A DNA stretch of 48,781 bases, from contig CAVAPV010000012.1 in assembly GCA_963590525.1 (NCBI GenBank), positions 1-48,781 of the forward strand, read 5' to 3'. The DNA comes from W2P13-069 sp963590525 (lineage in GTDB: Bacteria; Actinomycetota; Coriobacteriia; Coriobacteriales; QAMH01). The notes beneath the pieces were generated by a model. It did no database searches. It was not told where the DNA came from and worked only from the letters and a program-made list of their open reading frames with translations. Positions 8,105 to 18,717 of the stretch are shown here, one piece after another; within the stretch, counting starts at the first letter, position 1, and each line of letters opens with the position of its first letter. The translations under genes were made by a program, and so were the position numbers.

Positions 8105-11100
8105 TTACCCAAGAAAGCGCGCAAGAACCTCTTCGAGTTTGGCGACATCTACGGGTTTGGACAGATGTGCCATCATTCCCGCTGCGATCGAGCGCTTCTC
8201 GTCTTCGTCAAACGCGTTGGCGCTCATCGCTATGATGGCGATGTCTGCTGCATCTTGGCGTGGCAGCGCCCGTATTGCTTTAGCGGCTTCCAGTCCGTTC
8301 ATAACGGGCATCATGATGTCCATCAAGATCATGTCGTAGGTGCCTGGCGCTGCCGCCTCAAAGGCCATGAGCGCTTCTTGACCGTTATTTGCGATGTCGC
8401 AGGTAATCCCGTAATCCTGCAAGATCGCGCAGGCGATCTCTTGATTGAGCTCGTTGTCTTCTACGACCAAGACGTGCTTGCCCGCAAAGTTGGCATGCTG
8501 CGCGCTTGGCGCGTCTGCTATCTTGGCGCTGGTGCTTACGGGAAAGGCGACGGCAAAGCTAAAACGACTCCCCTTGCCTGGGGTGCTTTCAAGCTCTATG
8601 GCAGAGCCCATGAGCTGCACGATGCGGCTGCTGATAGCCAGCCCCAGACCTGTCCCTTGAGTGGCTTCTATGCCGCTGCGCGCTTGCTCAAAGCTCCTAA
8701 AGATGCGCGTGCGGTCTTGTTCGGCAACTCCCGGTCCGTTGTCGATGACTTCAAACAGCAGGACGCTGGCTTTGCTGCTTTGTGCGGTTTCGGTAACGCG
8801 CAGTGTTATCTGACCGCCTTCTTGTGTGAACTTGACGGCATTGCCTATTAGGTTGACGAGTACTTGGTTGAGCCTGAGCCCGTCGCCTTCAAAACAGCTA
8901 TTGGCGAGTACTATGTCTAATCTGAAGCTTTGGGACTTCTCTTTGAGCTTGGGATCAAAGATAACCTGCAGGTTGTCTATCATCTGCTTGAGATCGAAGC
9001 TTTGTATGTTGAGCTGCATCTTGCCGCTTTCGATCTTGCTCATGTCCAAGATGTCGTTGATGAGACCTAACAGGTAGTTGGATGACATCTGCACCTTCTT
9101 GAGGCACTCTATGCGCCTTTGCTCGTCTTGATCTTCTTTGAGCGCAATCTGCGTCATGCCTATGATGCCGTTCATAGGCGTGCGGATCTCATGCGACATG
9201 CGTGCGAGAAAATCGGATTTGGCCTGAGCGGCAGCGTCATGGGCCTCGAGGTTGATCCTGTTTTGCACGATACTGCAAAGCTCGCTGATCTTTGCGCTGT
9301 TGCTTGCAGCTGTGTGGTTGATGTCTTTGCCGGTGATCACGATGGAACCGCAGTAGGCGCCTTTGTCGGTCATGTGGTAGGCAAAGCCCTCTTTTCCCTT
9401 GGCTATGAACCCAAGCATCTGCCCCTCTTGCTCTAGCTTGCCCAAAAGCTTGAAGGGTTTGGTTGCTGCCTGGTTTTGGAAAAGCGAGGCTTCGGCAGCA
9501 GGGATGCTCCAGTTGTCCGGCATCTTGTCTTTGTCATGGCGGCTTGTGTGCGAGTACGTCAAAAAGGCTTTATCGGTATCTTGTTTGAAATGCGTTATAA
9601 ACGCCTCTTCAAACGGCATGGCCTCGCTAAGGCGCAAAACGAGGATATCCAGGACGGTGTCTATCGTTCCCGTCCTGTCCAAAAGGTTCAAGGTAAAGCT
9701 TGTGAGGTCCATATCGCGGGTACTCATATGCGAGCTGGACTCTGTAAGGGCTTTCAACGTGCTAAGGGATGACAGCTCATCGGTATAGGCGCACGAGATT
9801 TTTTGCATGCTCTTTGCCTGCGTCAGGGCTTTTTGGGTATGGGTGATGAGCTCTCGCGCGTTTGAGCCTGTACGTTTTTGTGCAAGACCGCAGGTAAAGC
9901 CCAAGAGCAGCTTGTCGTTTGAGATAAGCTGCTCAAATTTTGCATGCAGGCTGTCTAAGCGATCGGCTGCGACGCTGCAGCTCAGGTTGGGGACCCAGAC
10001 CAGAAGCAAGTCGCCTCCTGCTCTCACGAAGACGGCATCGTCGTCATCGTAGGAGCTGCTCGTGTCGATAATCATGGAGGCAAGCTCTTCAAGTAAGAAA
10101 TCGGCTAGCGTTATGCCGTAGCGCTCGTTGAGCGTTGCAAAGTTGTCTACGTCGATGAGCATGAGCGTTCCGTCTTGGCTTTCTTGCACGGCTGTGTCGA
10201 GCTCATCTAATCCATAAGATAGTTTCAAGAACTTGGTGACGGGGTCGAGCCTTCGACGTTTTTCCATCTCCAGCTCGAGGTCTTTGCGTTGCTGGATGTT
10301 TCTGATGCTGCCGACCACTACGGATGCTGCTGTTGCCTCTTTAGCTGTTGGCCTTACGGTGACCTGATAGTGCTGATACGGCAAAGAGGGAGATCTTCTG
10401 ATGCGCATCTCCAGCTCAAAGGGAGCATCCGCAGTATCTGCTGCTTCGATAAACGCCTTGAGGTCAACTGGGTTGATAAAACGGGAGATAGGGGCATCTT
10501 GGCTTGCGATGTCGTGGATACCGTCGATGCCGATGACGCTGTTGACTATCTCGATGGTCTTGTCTTCTTTGCGGTAGGTGTAAAAGAGGTCTGTGGAGCT
10601 TTTAACCGCAACGCGATAACGTTCTTTTTCCTCTGCGAGCTTGTTTGCTGCATCTTCTTGACCTTGCGCTAGTTCCAAGACGACGTCGTGGATCTCGTTG
10701 ATCTCGCTGATGTTGGCAGGTTTGAAGGCTTTGATGGAGTCTATGCCCCCTGCGATGCTTGATACGAGGCGCCTGATGGGGTTTTCTATGACATGCGTCA
10801 AGATGACGAGCATAGACAGGGTAAAGAGCAAGCAGATGAGGATGGCCAAAAGCACCTTTGCATAGACTGTCTGCCCTGGGCCGTAGACAGAGGTGCTGGT
10901 GACAAAGCCTATGACCTCCCATTGGGTGTTTGCATAAGGCGTGTTGGAGCTGAAGATATCCAGATCGCTGGTTATCGCGCAGATTTGTTGATCGGTGGTT
11001 TTATCTGCATTCGCGCGCTTGAGCACGCCGTCAAAGCTTGACAGCTTGCATTGTTCGTTTTGGAAAATCTTGCTTGCAAGCTCTCCTGTGCAGGTAACGA

Positions 11101-11980
11101 TCTTGCAGGTGTCGTCGTCTTGATGGATAGCCAAGGCCATCGCCGTTGACTGGTCCTTGCCCAGCTCTTGAGCGGGCAGGTAGTTTTGAAGGAGGCCTAG
11201 CGTGATCTCTGTGCCCATTACCGCATAAACCTTGCCGTCGCATACGAGCGGTAGCGAGTAGCTTATCGTCTGCATCGAGCTGTCTGCAGAGCCTGCTATT
11301 CCCTCAAGCTCTCCCCAATACCCCAATAAAGAGGCTTTGGTCGGGTTGTCTTGCGCCGCAATGTAGGGCTCGTAGAAGAAGCTGTCGCAGGCACGCTCTC
11401 CTTGACCTTTCAAGTTGAACTTTGTCGTCCAGGTATTGGAGATGGCTATCTGCTCGTCTTGGGCAAGCTTTTTTGCACCGCGCTCAAAAAGAAAGCTCGA
11501 GCTTGCGTTCTCGCGCGGTTGCGGATCGTTGTCGCGGATATAGAAGCCGTTGTACGAAGCTGCAGCCGCGATTGGCTTGTCGTTGGCCATAACCAAGAAC
11601 ACGCCCGAGCAGCTGTTGCTTTTGAGCGAGGTGATGGCAAGCGGAAACATCCCATGCAAGAATTCCTCTTGTGCTGCATCATCTGCCAAGAACTCGTCGA
11701 TAGCGATCTTTTTGTCTTTTAAGAAATACTCGAGAGAGGCATCGGCGCTATCTGCCTGATCGGTGATGGCGGCCCATTGGTCGAGCATGGCGTTCTCGAG
11801 TACGATGCGGCGGTTTTCAATGATGCTCGCATCTTGTTTTATGGTGTTATGCGCCATCGTCTCTTTGACTTGGTTTATCTCAAGCGTGATATAAGGCAGG
11901 AATGCCTGCAAGAGCGCAGCGATGACGAGCGGCACTAGAATAAACAAGAAGAGGGTCGGTTTTTTCTTTGCAATGGCCAT
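8105..11980 (-). CDS. Hybrid histidine kinase with PAS and degenerate GGDEF
   Basis: 1291-residue membrane sensor. Order seen: TM1 (about 9-29); a large extracytoplasmic region (30-370, probably Cache-like); TM2 (about 373-398); a HAMP-like stretch; PAS (about 450-560); a GGDEF-fold domain (about 575-710) whose signature reads GGDLL (655-659), so it is probably not an active diguanylate cyclase; a GAF-like region (about 740-890); HisKA with His930 in SHEIRTPMNG; an HATPase domain; and a C-terminal receiver with Asp1221 in LMDIMMPVMNG. Signal flow would be His930 to Asp1221; no separate output regulator is encoded next to it. It sits 33 bases after the solute-binding lipoprotein gene, so the lipoprotein is the likely ligand-presenting partner for the outer domain (inference). 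GAGGCA about 7 bases upstream supports the ATG. Confidence 0.9.
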   Translation of the reverse strand: MAIAKKKPTLFLFILVPLVIAALLQAFLPYITLEINQVKETMAHNTIKQDASIIENRRIVLENAMLDQWAAITDQADSADASLEYFLKDKKIAIDEFLADDAAQEEFLHGMFPLAITSLKSNSCSGVFLVMANDKPIAAAASYNGFYIRDNDPQPRENASSSFLFERGAKKLAQDEQIAISNTWTTKFNLKGQGERACDSFFYEPYIAAQDNPTKASLLGYWGELEGIAGSADSSMQTISYSLPLVCDGKVYAVMGTEITLGLLQNYLPAQELGKDQSTAMALAIHQDDDTCKIVTCTGELASKIFQNEQCKLSSFDGVLKRANADKTTDQQICAITSDLDIFSSNTPYANTQWEVIGFVTSTSVYGPGQTVYAKVLLAILICLLFTLSMLVILTHVIENPIRRLVSSIAGGIDSIKAFKPANISEINEIHDVVLELAQGQEDAANKLAEEKERYRVAVKSSTDLFYTYRKEDKTIEIVNSVIGIDGIHDIASQDAPISRFINPVDLKAFIEAADTADAPFELEMRIRRSPSLPYQHYQVTVRPTAKEATAASVVVGSIRNIQQRKDLELEMEKRRRLDPVTKFLKLSYGLDELDTAVQESQDGTLMLIDVDNFATLNERYGITLADFLLEELASMIIDTSSSYDDDDAVFVRAGGDLLLVWVPNLSCSVAADRLDSLHAKFEQLISNDKLLLGFTCGLAQKRTGSNARELITHTQKALTQAKSMQKISCAYTDELSSLSTLKALTESSSHMSTRDMDLTSFTLNLLDRTGTIDTVLDILVLRLSEAMPFEEAFITHFKQDTDKAFLTYSHTSRHDKDKMPDNWSIPAAEASLFQNQAATKPFKLLGKLEQEGQMLGFIAKGKEGFAYHMTDKGAYCGSIVITGKDINHTAASNSAKISELCSIVQNRINLEAHDAAAQAKSDFLARMSHEIRTPMNGIIGMTQIALKEDQDEQRRIECLKKVQMSSNYLLGLINDILDMSKIESGKMQLNIQSFDLKQMIDNLQVIFDPKLKEKSQSFRLDIVLANSCFEGDGLRLNQVLVNLIGNAVKFTQEGGQITLRVTETAQSSKASVLLFEVIDNGPGVAEQDRTRIFRSFEQARSGIEATQGTGLGLAISSRIVQLMGSAIELESTPGKGSRFSFAVAFPVSTSAKIADAPSAQHANFAGKHVLVVEDNELNQEIACAILQDYGITCDIANNGQEALMAFEAAAPGTYDMILMDIMMPVMNGLEAAKAIRALPRQDAADIAIIAMSANAFDEDEKRSIAAGMMAHLSKPVDVAKLEEVLARFLG

Positions 11981-12013
11981 GTGCTTGCCTCGCTCGTGAC
12001 TTACCAGCGCAGT

Positions 12014-13498
12014 TTATTGGGCATCAAGGGTGTCTTGCAGCTCTTTGACGAGGTTGTCGTACCACTTGTCAAACGACTTGTCGCTGGTGTAGTTTGCGAT
12101 GACTTTCTCTTTTTTGCTGCCCTTGGCAATCTTTTTGTCGATAGCCTCTTTATCTGCTGCGGCGGTTTGAGCAAGGCTTGCGTCTAGCACGTCGCGTAAT
12201 GCAGTGGCGTTGTCAAAGCTGGGATACGAGTAGAAGCTTGTGGAATCGAAGTTTTCCATAAAGGCCTTGAGCGTGTCGTAAACCGTCTCGTTTATCTCGA
12301 TGTTGTTTTCCTTGATGGCTGCATCTAGCGCCTCGACGCTGTTGGCGTCCTTATGCACGGGAAGATAGCCTGCTTGAGCTACAAAGCGCAGGTTTGCATC
12401 CGGTTGCGTGAACCACTTGATAAAGATGCTTGCGGCGTATTGGGTGAGCTCATCGGATTTCGTGACGGCCATACCCGCCCCTTGCTGTATGACAACGTTG
12501 CTGCCGCCTGCCATGATCGGCACCGCGGCAACGACGGCGCTCGTCTTTTTAGCCCTCTTGTTTGCCTCTTGGATTTGAGTAGGAAAATAGCTGGCAGATG
12601 CTGTGGAACCCGTATAGGCAACGACGTCTCCAGTTTTGACGTCGTCGGATCTGAACTTTCCCTTTGCCGTGAAGTAGCCGTTTACATAGGGAACATAGAA
12701 GTTTTCCCAGACGCGGCGGTAAGTCTCTTTGTCTGTGTTGAGGGTGGCGCTGTTGCCCTTGACGCTTACAAGAGGGCTGCCAAGTTGGGCAAAGCTTGCC
12801 AAGAAGTAGTTGGCCAGGGAGTCTCTGCCGTAAAAGGATTTGCCATCGCCTTTGATATTTGGGGTGAGGCTGTCGGTGTACTCATAGTACTTTTGGGCGA
12901 CTTCGGTTAAACCCTCGATGGTGGACAGTTGCTCAAGCTCCACATCGCATGCTTTGGAGAACTTGTCCCAGTCGCGTTTTGAGAGCATGAATGCCTCGGA
13001 TGATTTTGCAACGGGAAAAACATAGAGGTTGTCGTCAGACGATATGTAGCCGTCTTGGATATAGGCATCCACATACTGAGACAACTCGTCGCCGGAGAAA
13101 TAATCGGCGATGTTAGCAAGCTCTGTGTGCTTGAGGACTTCTGCCGCAACGTCGTTGTAGGTTGAGAAGATATCGGGCAGCTCTTGCGCGCCTACAGCTT
13201 TGTCTGCAGCGTCGATCACATCTTTTTGAAGGTCGGCGATAGAGCCGTGCGATGTCGCCTCGACGACAATGCCCGACTCCGCGCCGACGGTTTGGTTGAA
13301 CTCTTCGACCAAGGAGTCGAAAGCATCTTGCTGCGGGCCGTTGTAGTAATGCCACAGCGTGATTGTCGTGGGGTTTTGAGGATCGAGCTTGACCACTTGA
13401 GCGCTGCCCGTTGCATTGTCGTCAACGCAGCCTGCAAGTCCAAAGGAGCCGCATGCGGCAAGGCAAGCTGCCAAAACGGTAGATACGATTCGTTTCAT
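12014..13498 (-). CDS. Family 1 extracellular solute-binding lipoprotein
   Basis: 494 residues. A lipoprotein signal peptide ends in the lipobox LAGC, giving an acylated Cys24. The mature start (TTITLWHYYNGPQQDAFDSL) is typical of bacterial family 1 solute-binding proteins such as sugar or glycerol-phosphate binders. Length is normal for the family. Such proteins usually deliver ligand to an ABC importer, but no permease or ATPase gene lies nearby. The next gene, 33 bases on, is a hybrid histidine kinase. A sensory role, presenting an oligosaccharide or similar ligand to the kinase, is therefore more likely than transport (inference). AGAGG about 9 bases before the ATG supports the start. The ligand cannot be told from the sequence. 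Confidence 0.88.
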   Translation of the reverse strand: MKRIVSTVLAACLAACGSFGLAGCVDDNATGSAQVVKLDPQNPTTITLWHYYNGPQQDAFDSLVEEFNQTVGAESGIVVEATSHGSIADLQKDVIDAADKAVGAQELPDIFSTYNDVAAEVLKHTELANIADYFSGDELSQYVDAYIQDGYISSDDNLYVFPVAKSSEAFMLSKRDWDKFSKACDVELEQLSTIEGLTEVAQKYYEYTDSLTPNIKGDGKSFYGRDSLANYFLASFAQLGSPLVSVKGNSATLNTDKETYRRVWENFYVPYVNGYFTAKGKFRSDDVKTGDVVAYTGSTASASYFPTQIQEANKRAKKTSAVVAAVPIMAGGSNVVIQQGAGMAVTKSDELTQYAASIFIKWFTQPDANLRFVAQAGYLPVHKDANSVEALDAAIKENNIEINETVYDTLKAFMENFDSTSFYSYPSFDNATALRDVLDASLAQTAAADKEAIDKKIAKGSKKEKVIANYTSDKSFDKWYDNLVKELQDTLDAQ

Positions 13499-13629
13499 AG
13501 AGTTGGCCTCTGCTTTTGCAGCGAGCTCTCATGCAAAGCCCGCGTGAGTAAAACAAGGATAGATTCTACGTCATTGCTTCATGTTGTGGAGCATGTGTGC
13601 CATAAGCGTTGCGTGGGATGTCGCAGGCG

Positions 13630-13659
13630 TTGAGTTTGAAATATCCCCTTGGGTATAAT
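13630..13659 (+). promoter_or_regulatory. Promoter of the ribbon-helix-helix-like gene
   Basis: A perfect -10 box TATAAT (13654-13659) lies 18 bases downstream of TTGAGT (13630-13635). Transcription would start near 13666, leaving about 40 bases of leader before the GTG at 13706. Confidence 0.6.
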
Positions 13660-13705
13660 GCATTCTTAAATGACGTAACTCACACAATGGCTGGAGGCGA
13701 TCTGC

Positions 13706-14227
13706 GTGGCTGGCGGCAAGGTGACAGAAGCGCAAAAGCGCGCAAAAGACAACTACAACAAGCGCAAGGGCAGAAAGCAGCGCATTGTCGAGTTCTACGA
13801 GACAGAGCATGCCGATATACTCGCCTACCTTGACTCGCAGCCAAACAAATCGGGCTACATCAGGCAGCTCATCCGTCAAGACATGGAGCGTACGGCCGCC
13901 TTGCGGCAAGACGAGCAGACCAGCCTCAAGCCCTCCCCTGTTGCAAAGCCTAAACCTGCGCATGTTCCCGATGCCGACGCCGCCTCCTTGTTTAGGTACT
14001 CGGGATCTTTCGAGGACGTCTTTGTAGAAGACGACCATTACCTCTACGCAAACGCAGGTCGCTTTGGAAGCGCCACTAGGCACCCTGCAACTCCTTACAG
14101 TATCCAAGGGGGTACTCGCCCCTTGGCCGGGCTTAAGCGTCCTGTCACGGTTGCCTATCTTTCTTCTTTGCAAAAGGCGCCATCTGATATCGCGTCGTCG
14201 ATCATAGAGGCCGAGCATAGCAGGTAG
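13706..14227 (+). CDS. Small protein with ribbon-helix-helix-like N-terminus
   Basis: 173 residues. The first 60 are highly basic, with RIVEFYETEHADILAYLDSQ followed by SGYIRQLIRQDM. This is the beta-strand, helix, helix pattern of ribbon-helix-helix (CopG/Arc-like) DNA-binding proteins, with a Lys/Arg-rich leader that may contact DNA. The rest is Pro-rich and then mixed, without a recognisable domain. The start is GTG at 13706, since GGAGG (13693-13697) lies 8 bases upstream. A good promoter precedes it and it stands alone, divergent from the lipoprotein-kinase operon, which it might regulate. An overlapping minus-strand frame lacks protein-like character. Function is unknown; a plasmid-type or orphan antitoxin-like regulator is possible. 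Confidence 0.65.
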   Translation: MAGGKVTEAQKRAKDNYNKRKGRKQRIVEFYETEHADILAYLDSQPNKSGYIRQLIRQDMERTAALRQDEQTSLKPSPVAKPKPAHVPDADAASLFRYSGSFEDVFVEDDHYLYANAGRFGSATRHPATPYSIQGGTRPLAGLKRPVTVAYLSSLQKAPSDIASSIIEAEHSR

Positions 14228-14336
14228 CGGCTTGCAGCAATTGCGCTTTACGCTAAGTGCGGGCTGCATATGGGCGTTGCGTTTGCTGCAGCTGCTGTAA
14301 GCGCATGTCTCTATGCTTTTGGCAGCTGTTCAAACA

Positions 14337-14370
14337 AGAAGAGGAGGCGGGTTTCCCCGTCTCCTCTTCT
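14337..14370. terminator. Terminator of pyrG, possibly bidirectional
   Basis: AGAAGAGGAG (14337-14346) pairs with 14361-14370, and the stem continues inward through GC pairs to a 4-base loop. On the minus strand the tail is TTGTTTGAAC. It lies between the convergent ends of the ribbon-helix-helix gene and pyrG. Confidence 0.8.
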
Positions 14371-14421
14371 AGCATCTTGAATGCGGTTTTGCGTTGACGC
14401 TACTAGGAAATACCGCTGGCC

Positions 14422-16032
14422 TTAGAGCCCCTTGGCCTCTTTGGCGGCCTCTACTAAGCCCTTGAAGAGCGGATGGCAGCGCGTTGGGCGGCTTTTGAAC
14501 TCGGGGTGGCCTTGGCTTGCGATGAAGTAAGGGTGCACATCGCGCGGCAGCTCGACCATCTCGACCAAGCGATCGTTGGGCGACACGCCGCCGATAACCA
14601 AGCCGGCGTCGATGAGTTGCTGGCGGAACTTGTTGTTGACCTCGTAACGATGGCGATGGCGCTCGTAGATGACCGGCTCTTGGTAAAGCTCGGCGGCCAG
14701 GCTTCCCGGCAAGAGCTTGCAGGGATAGGCGCCCAGGCGCATCGTGCCGCCCATGTCGTCTAGATCGACCTGGTCTGCCATGATGTCGATCACGGGATAG
14801 TCCAGGTTGTCGTTGAACTCGGCAGAGCTTGCGCCGGGCATACCCGCCACGTTGCGTGCGTATTCGCATACCGCTGTCTGCAGGCCCAGGCAGATACCCA
14901 AGAACGGGACCTTGTTCTCTCGCGCGTACTTTGCAGCCAGGATCTTGCCTTCAAAGGCCCTTAGTCCAAAGCCGCCGGGGACCAAGATGGCATCCATCTC
15001 GCCCAAGATCTTGTCGACGTTGAGCTCGTCGAGGTCCTCGCCGCTGATGAGCACCGGGTCGGCGTTGACGCCGGCATGCACGCCTGCATGGCGGACCGCT
15101 TCGATGACAGAGAGATAGGCATCGGGAAGATCGGTGTACTTGCCCACGATACCGACCTTGACCTCGCCTTGCGTGCTTGCCGCGCGCTCGAGATAGTGGT
15201 TCCAATCGGTGAGGTCGACCTCGCCGGGCTGGATACCCAGCCTCTCGCAGACTTTGGAGTCAAAGCCCTGCTCATGCAGATACGGCGGGATGGAGTAGAT
15301 GGAGTCTGCATCCTCGCAGGCAAAGACCTCGTCGCAGTTGAGGTCGCAGAACATGGCGATCTTCTCGCGCAGGTGGGTGGAGATGTGATGATCACTTCTG
15401 AGGACGAGGAAGTCCGGCTGGATGCCTATCGACTGAAGCTCCTTGACGGAATGCTGGGTGGGTTTGGTCTTGAGCTCGTGTGCGGCTGCGATGTAGGGAA
15501 CGAGCGTGCAATGTACGAAAGCGACGTTTTGGTAGCCTTGCTCCTTGCGCAACTGGCGTGCGGCCTCCAAGAAAGGCTGGGACTCGATGTCGCCCACGGT
15601 GCCGCCTATCTCTGTGATGACGACGTCTGCGCTGGTTTGCTCTGCCAAGCGCTTGATGCGGTCTTTGATGGCGTTGGTGACATGCGGGATGACCTGCACG
15701 GTGCCGCCCAGAAAGTCTCCATGACGCTCTTTGTTGAGCAGGCTCATGTAGATGGAGCCCTGGGTGACGTTGGAGTCATGCGTGAGGTTCTCGTCGATAA
15801 AGCGCTCGTAGTGGCCCAAGTCGAGGTCGGTTTCGAGACCGTCTTCGGTGACAAAGACCTCTCCGTGCTGGAAGGGGCTCATGGTTCCGGGGTCGATATT
15901 GAGATAGGGATCCATCTTCTGCATGGTCACCTTGTAACCACGGCTCTTGAGCAATTGGCCGAGAGAAGCCGCGGTAATGCCCTTGCCAAGGGCGGAGACC
16001 ACGCCTCCGGTGACGAAGATGTGTTTTGCCAT
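14422..16032 (-). CDS. pyrG: CTP synthase
   Basis: 536-residue cytoplasmic enzyme making CTP from UTP, ATP and glutamine. The N-terminal synthetase domain starts HIFVTGGVVSALGKGITAAS. The C-terminal class I glutaminase domain has the oxyanion region PGGFGLRAFEGK, the nucleophile Cys in GICLGLQTAVCEYAR, and the His-Glu pair in QGHPEFKSRP. Length is normal. ATG at 16032 is chosen because AGGTG lies 5 bases upstream and it matches the family N-terminus (MAKHIFVTGG). It is probably monocistronic with the terminator at 14337-14370; the upstream region contains a palindrome and a stem-loop. Confidence 0.97.
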   Translation of the reverse strand: MAKHIFVTGGVVSALGKGITAASLGQLLKSRGYKVTMQKMDPYLNIDPGTMSPFQHGEVFVTEDGLETDLDLGHYERFIDENLTHDSNVTQGSIYMSLLNKERHGDFLGGTVQVIPHVTNAIKDRIKRLAEQTSADVVITEIGGTVGDIESQPFLEAARQLRKEQGYQNVAFVHCTLVPYIAAAHELKTKPTQHSVKELQSIGIQPDFLVLRSDHHISTHLREKIAMFCDLNCDEVFACEDADSIYSIPPYLHEQGFDSKVCERLGIQPGEVDLTDWNHYLERAASTQGEVKVGIVGKYTDLPDAYLSVIEAVRHAGVHAGVNADPVLISGEDLDELNVDKILGEMDAILVPGGFGLRAFEGKILAAKYARENKVPFLGICLGLQTAVCEYARNVAGMPGASSAEFNDNLDYPVIDIMADQVDLDDMGGTMRLGAYPCKLLPGSLAAELYQEPVIYERHRHRYEVNNKFRQQLIDAGLVIGGVSPNDRLVEMVELPRDVHPYFIASQGHPEFKSRPTRCHPLFKGLVEAAKEAKGL

Positions 16033-16543
16033 GAAGCACCTGCTTTCCATCGCGCTGACGTACACGTCTCAAGAAAACACCCTTGGGACTTACGGAGCAT
16101 ACTCGCCCAGTGTTTCATCGGTATTTCCAAAGTTGGCAGACGGCGCATCTTTTAGGTGCGGGCATGCCGTCTTGCGTTGCTGCAACGCTGGATGTGGCAT
16201 GTATGGCGCAAGCGCAAGGTTTGATGATGTTGGCGCGAGTGTGCAGTGACCTCTCTGCTCCTTCTCGTTCTTATAGTAGGTTCGCGTGAGTGACAGCGGT
16301 GCCTGTTGTGTCTGTGCGCTGGGAGCGTGGATTCAATCTGCGCCCATCGCAGCGTCTTGTACCAGACGGGTTTTATTTCATCGTTTAGAAACGGTGTAAC
16401 AAACGCTTCCCACGTTTGAAAAGAACTTGAAACACAGGGCGATTAACTTCTTGGTCATGATCTGATGCGCTGCACTTGCGGCTATAGGACGGTCGTGTTT
16501 GCAGCGGATTGAAATGCATCCCTTTGATTTAGGAGGATTTGCG
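16033..16543. other. Divergent pyrG/glnN control region
   Basis: 511 bases without a supported gene. A stem-loop (arms 16138-16144 and 16166-16172) lies on the pyrG side. GCGTTGC-t-GCAACGC (16174-16188) is a perfect palindrome of operator type. CAAACG (16400-16405) and CGTTTG (16413-16418), 7 bases apart, form a second inverted repeat on the glnN side. No convincing -10/-35 pair could be picked for glnN; TATAGG at 16483-16488 is a weak -10 candidate. Confidence 0.4.
16174..16188. promoter_or_regulatory. Perfect palindrome upstream of pyrG, operator-like
   Basis: GCGTTGC, one base, GCAACGC. It lies about 140 bases before the pyrG start codon, next to a 7-bp-arm stem-loop. Regulator unknown. 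Confidence 0.35.
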
Positions 16544-18634
<2,091 letters not shown>

Positions 18635-18659
18635 AAAGATTAGGATCATTGGCATAATG

Positions 18660-18690
18660 GCCGGCAGGGAGCATGTTGCTTCCTGCCGGC
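18660..18690 (+). terminator. Intrinsic terminator after glnN
   Basis: GCCGGCAGG (18660-18668) pairs with CCTGCCGGC (18682-18690), with partial extra pairing inside and TTTA after it. It lies only 28 bases before the dapF start, so dapF is either read through or has its own promoter elsewhere. Confidence 0.75.
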
Positions 18691-18717
18691 TTTACCCCGT
18701 TAAGAAACGAGACGCAT

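Noticed and set aside
9950..10100. Active diguanylate cyclase
   Set aside because: The signature is GGDLL instead of GGDEF/GGEEF, so activity is not claimed.
13571..14269. A 232-codon minus-strand frame over the ribbon-helix-helix gene
   Set aside because: The plus strand has the promoter, ribosome-binding site and a recognisable DNA-binding pattern; the minus frame has none.
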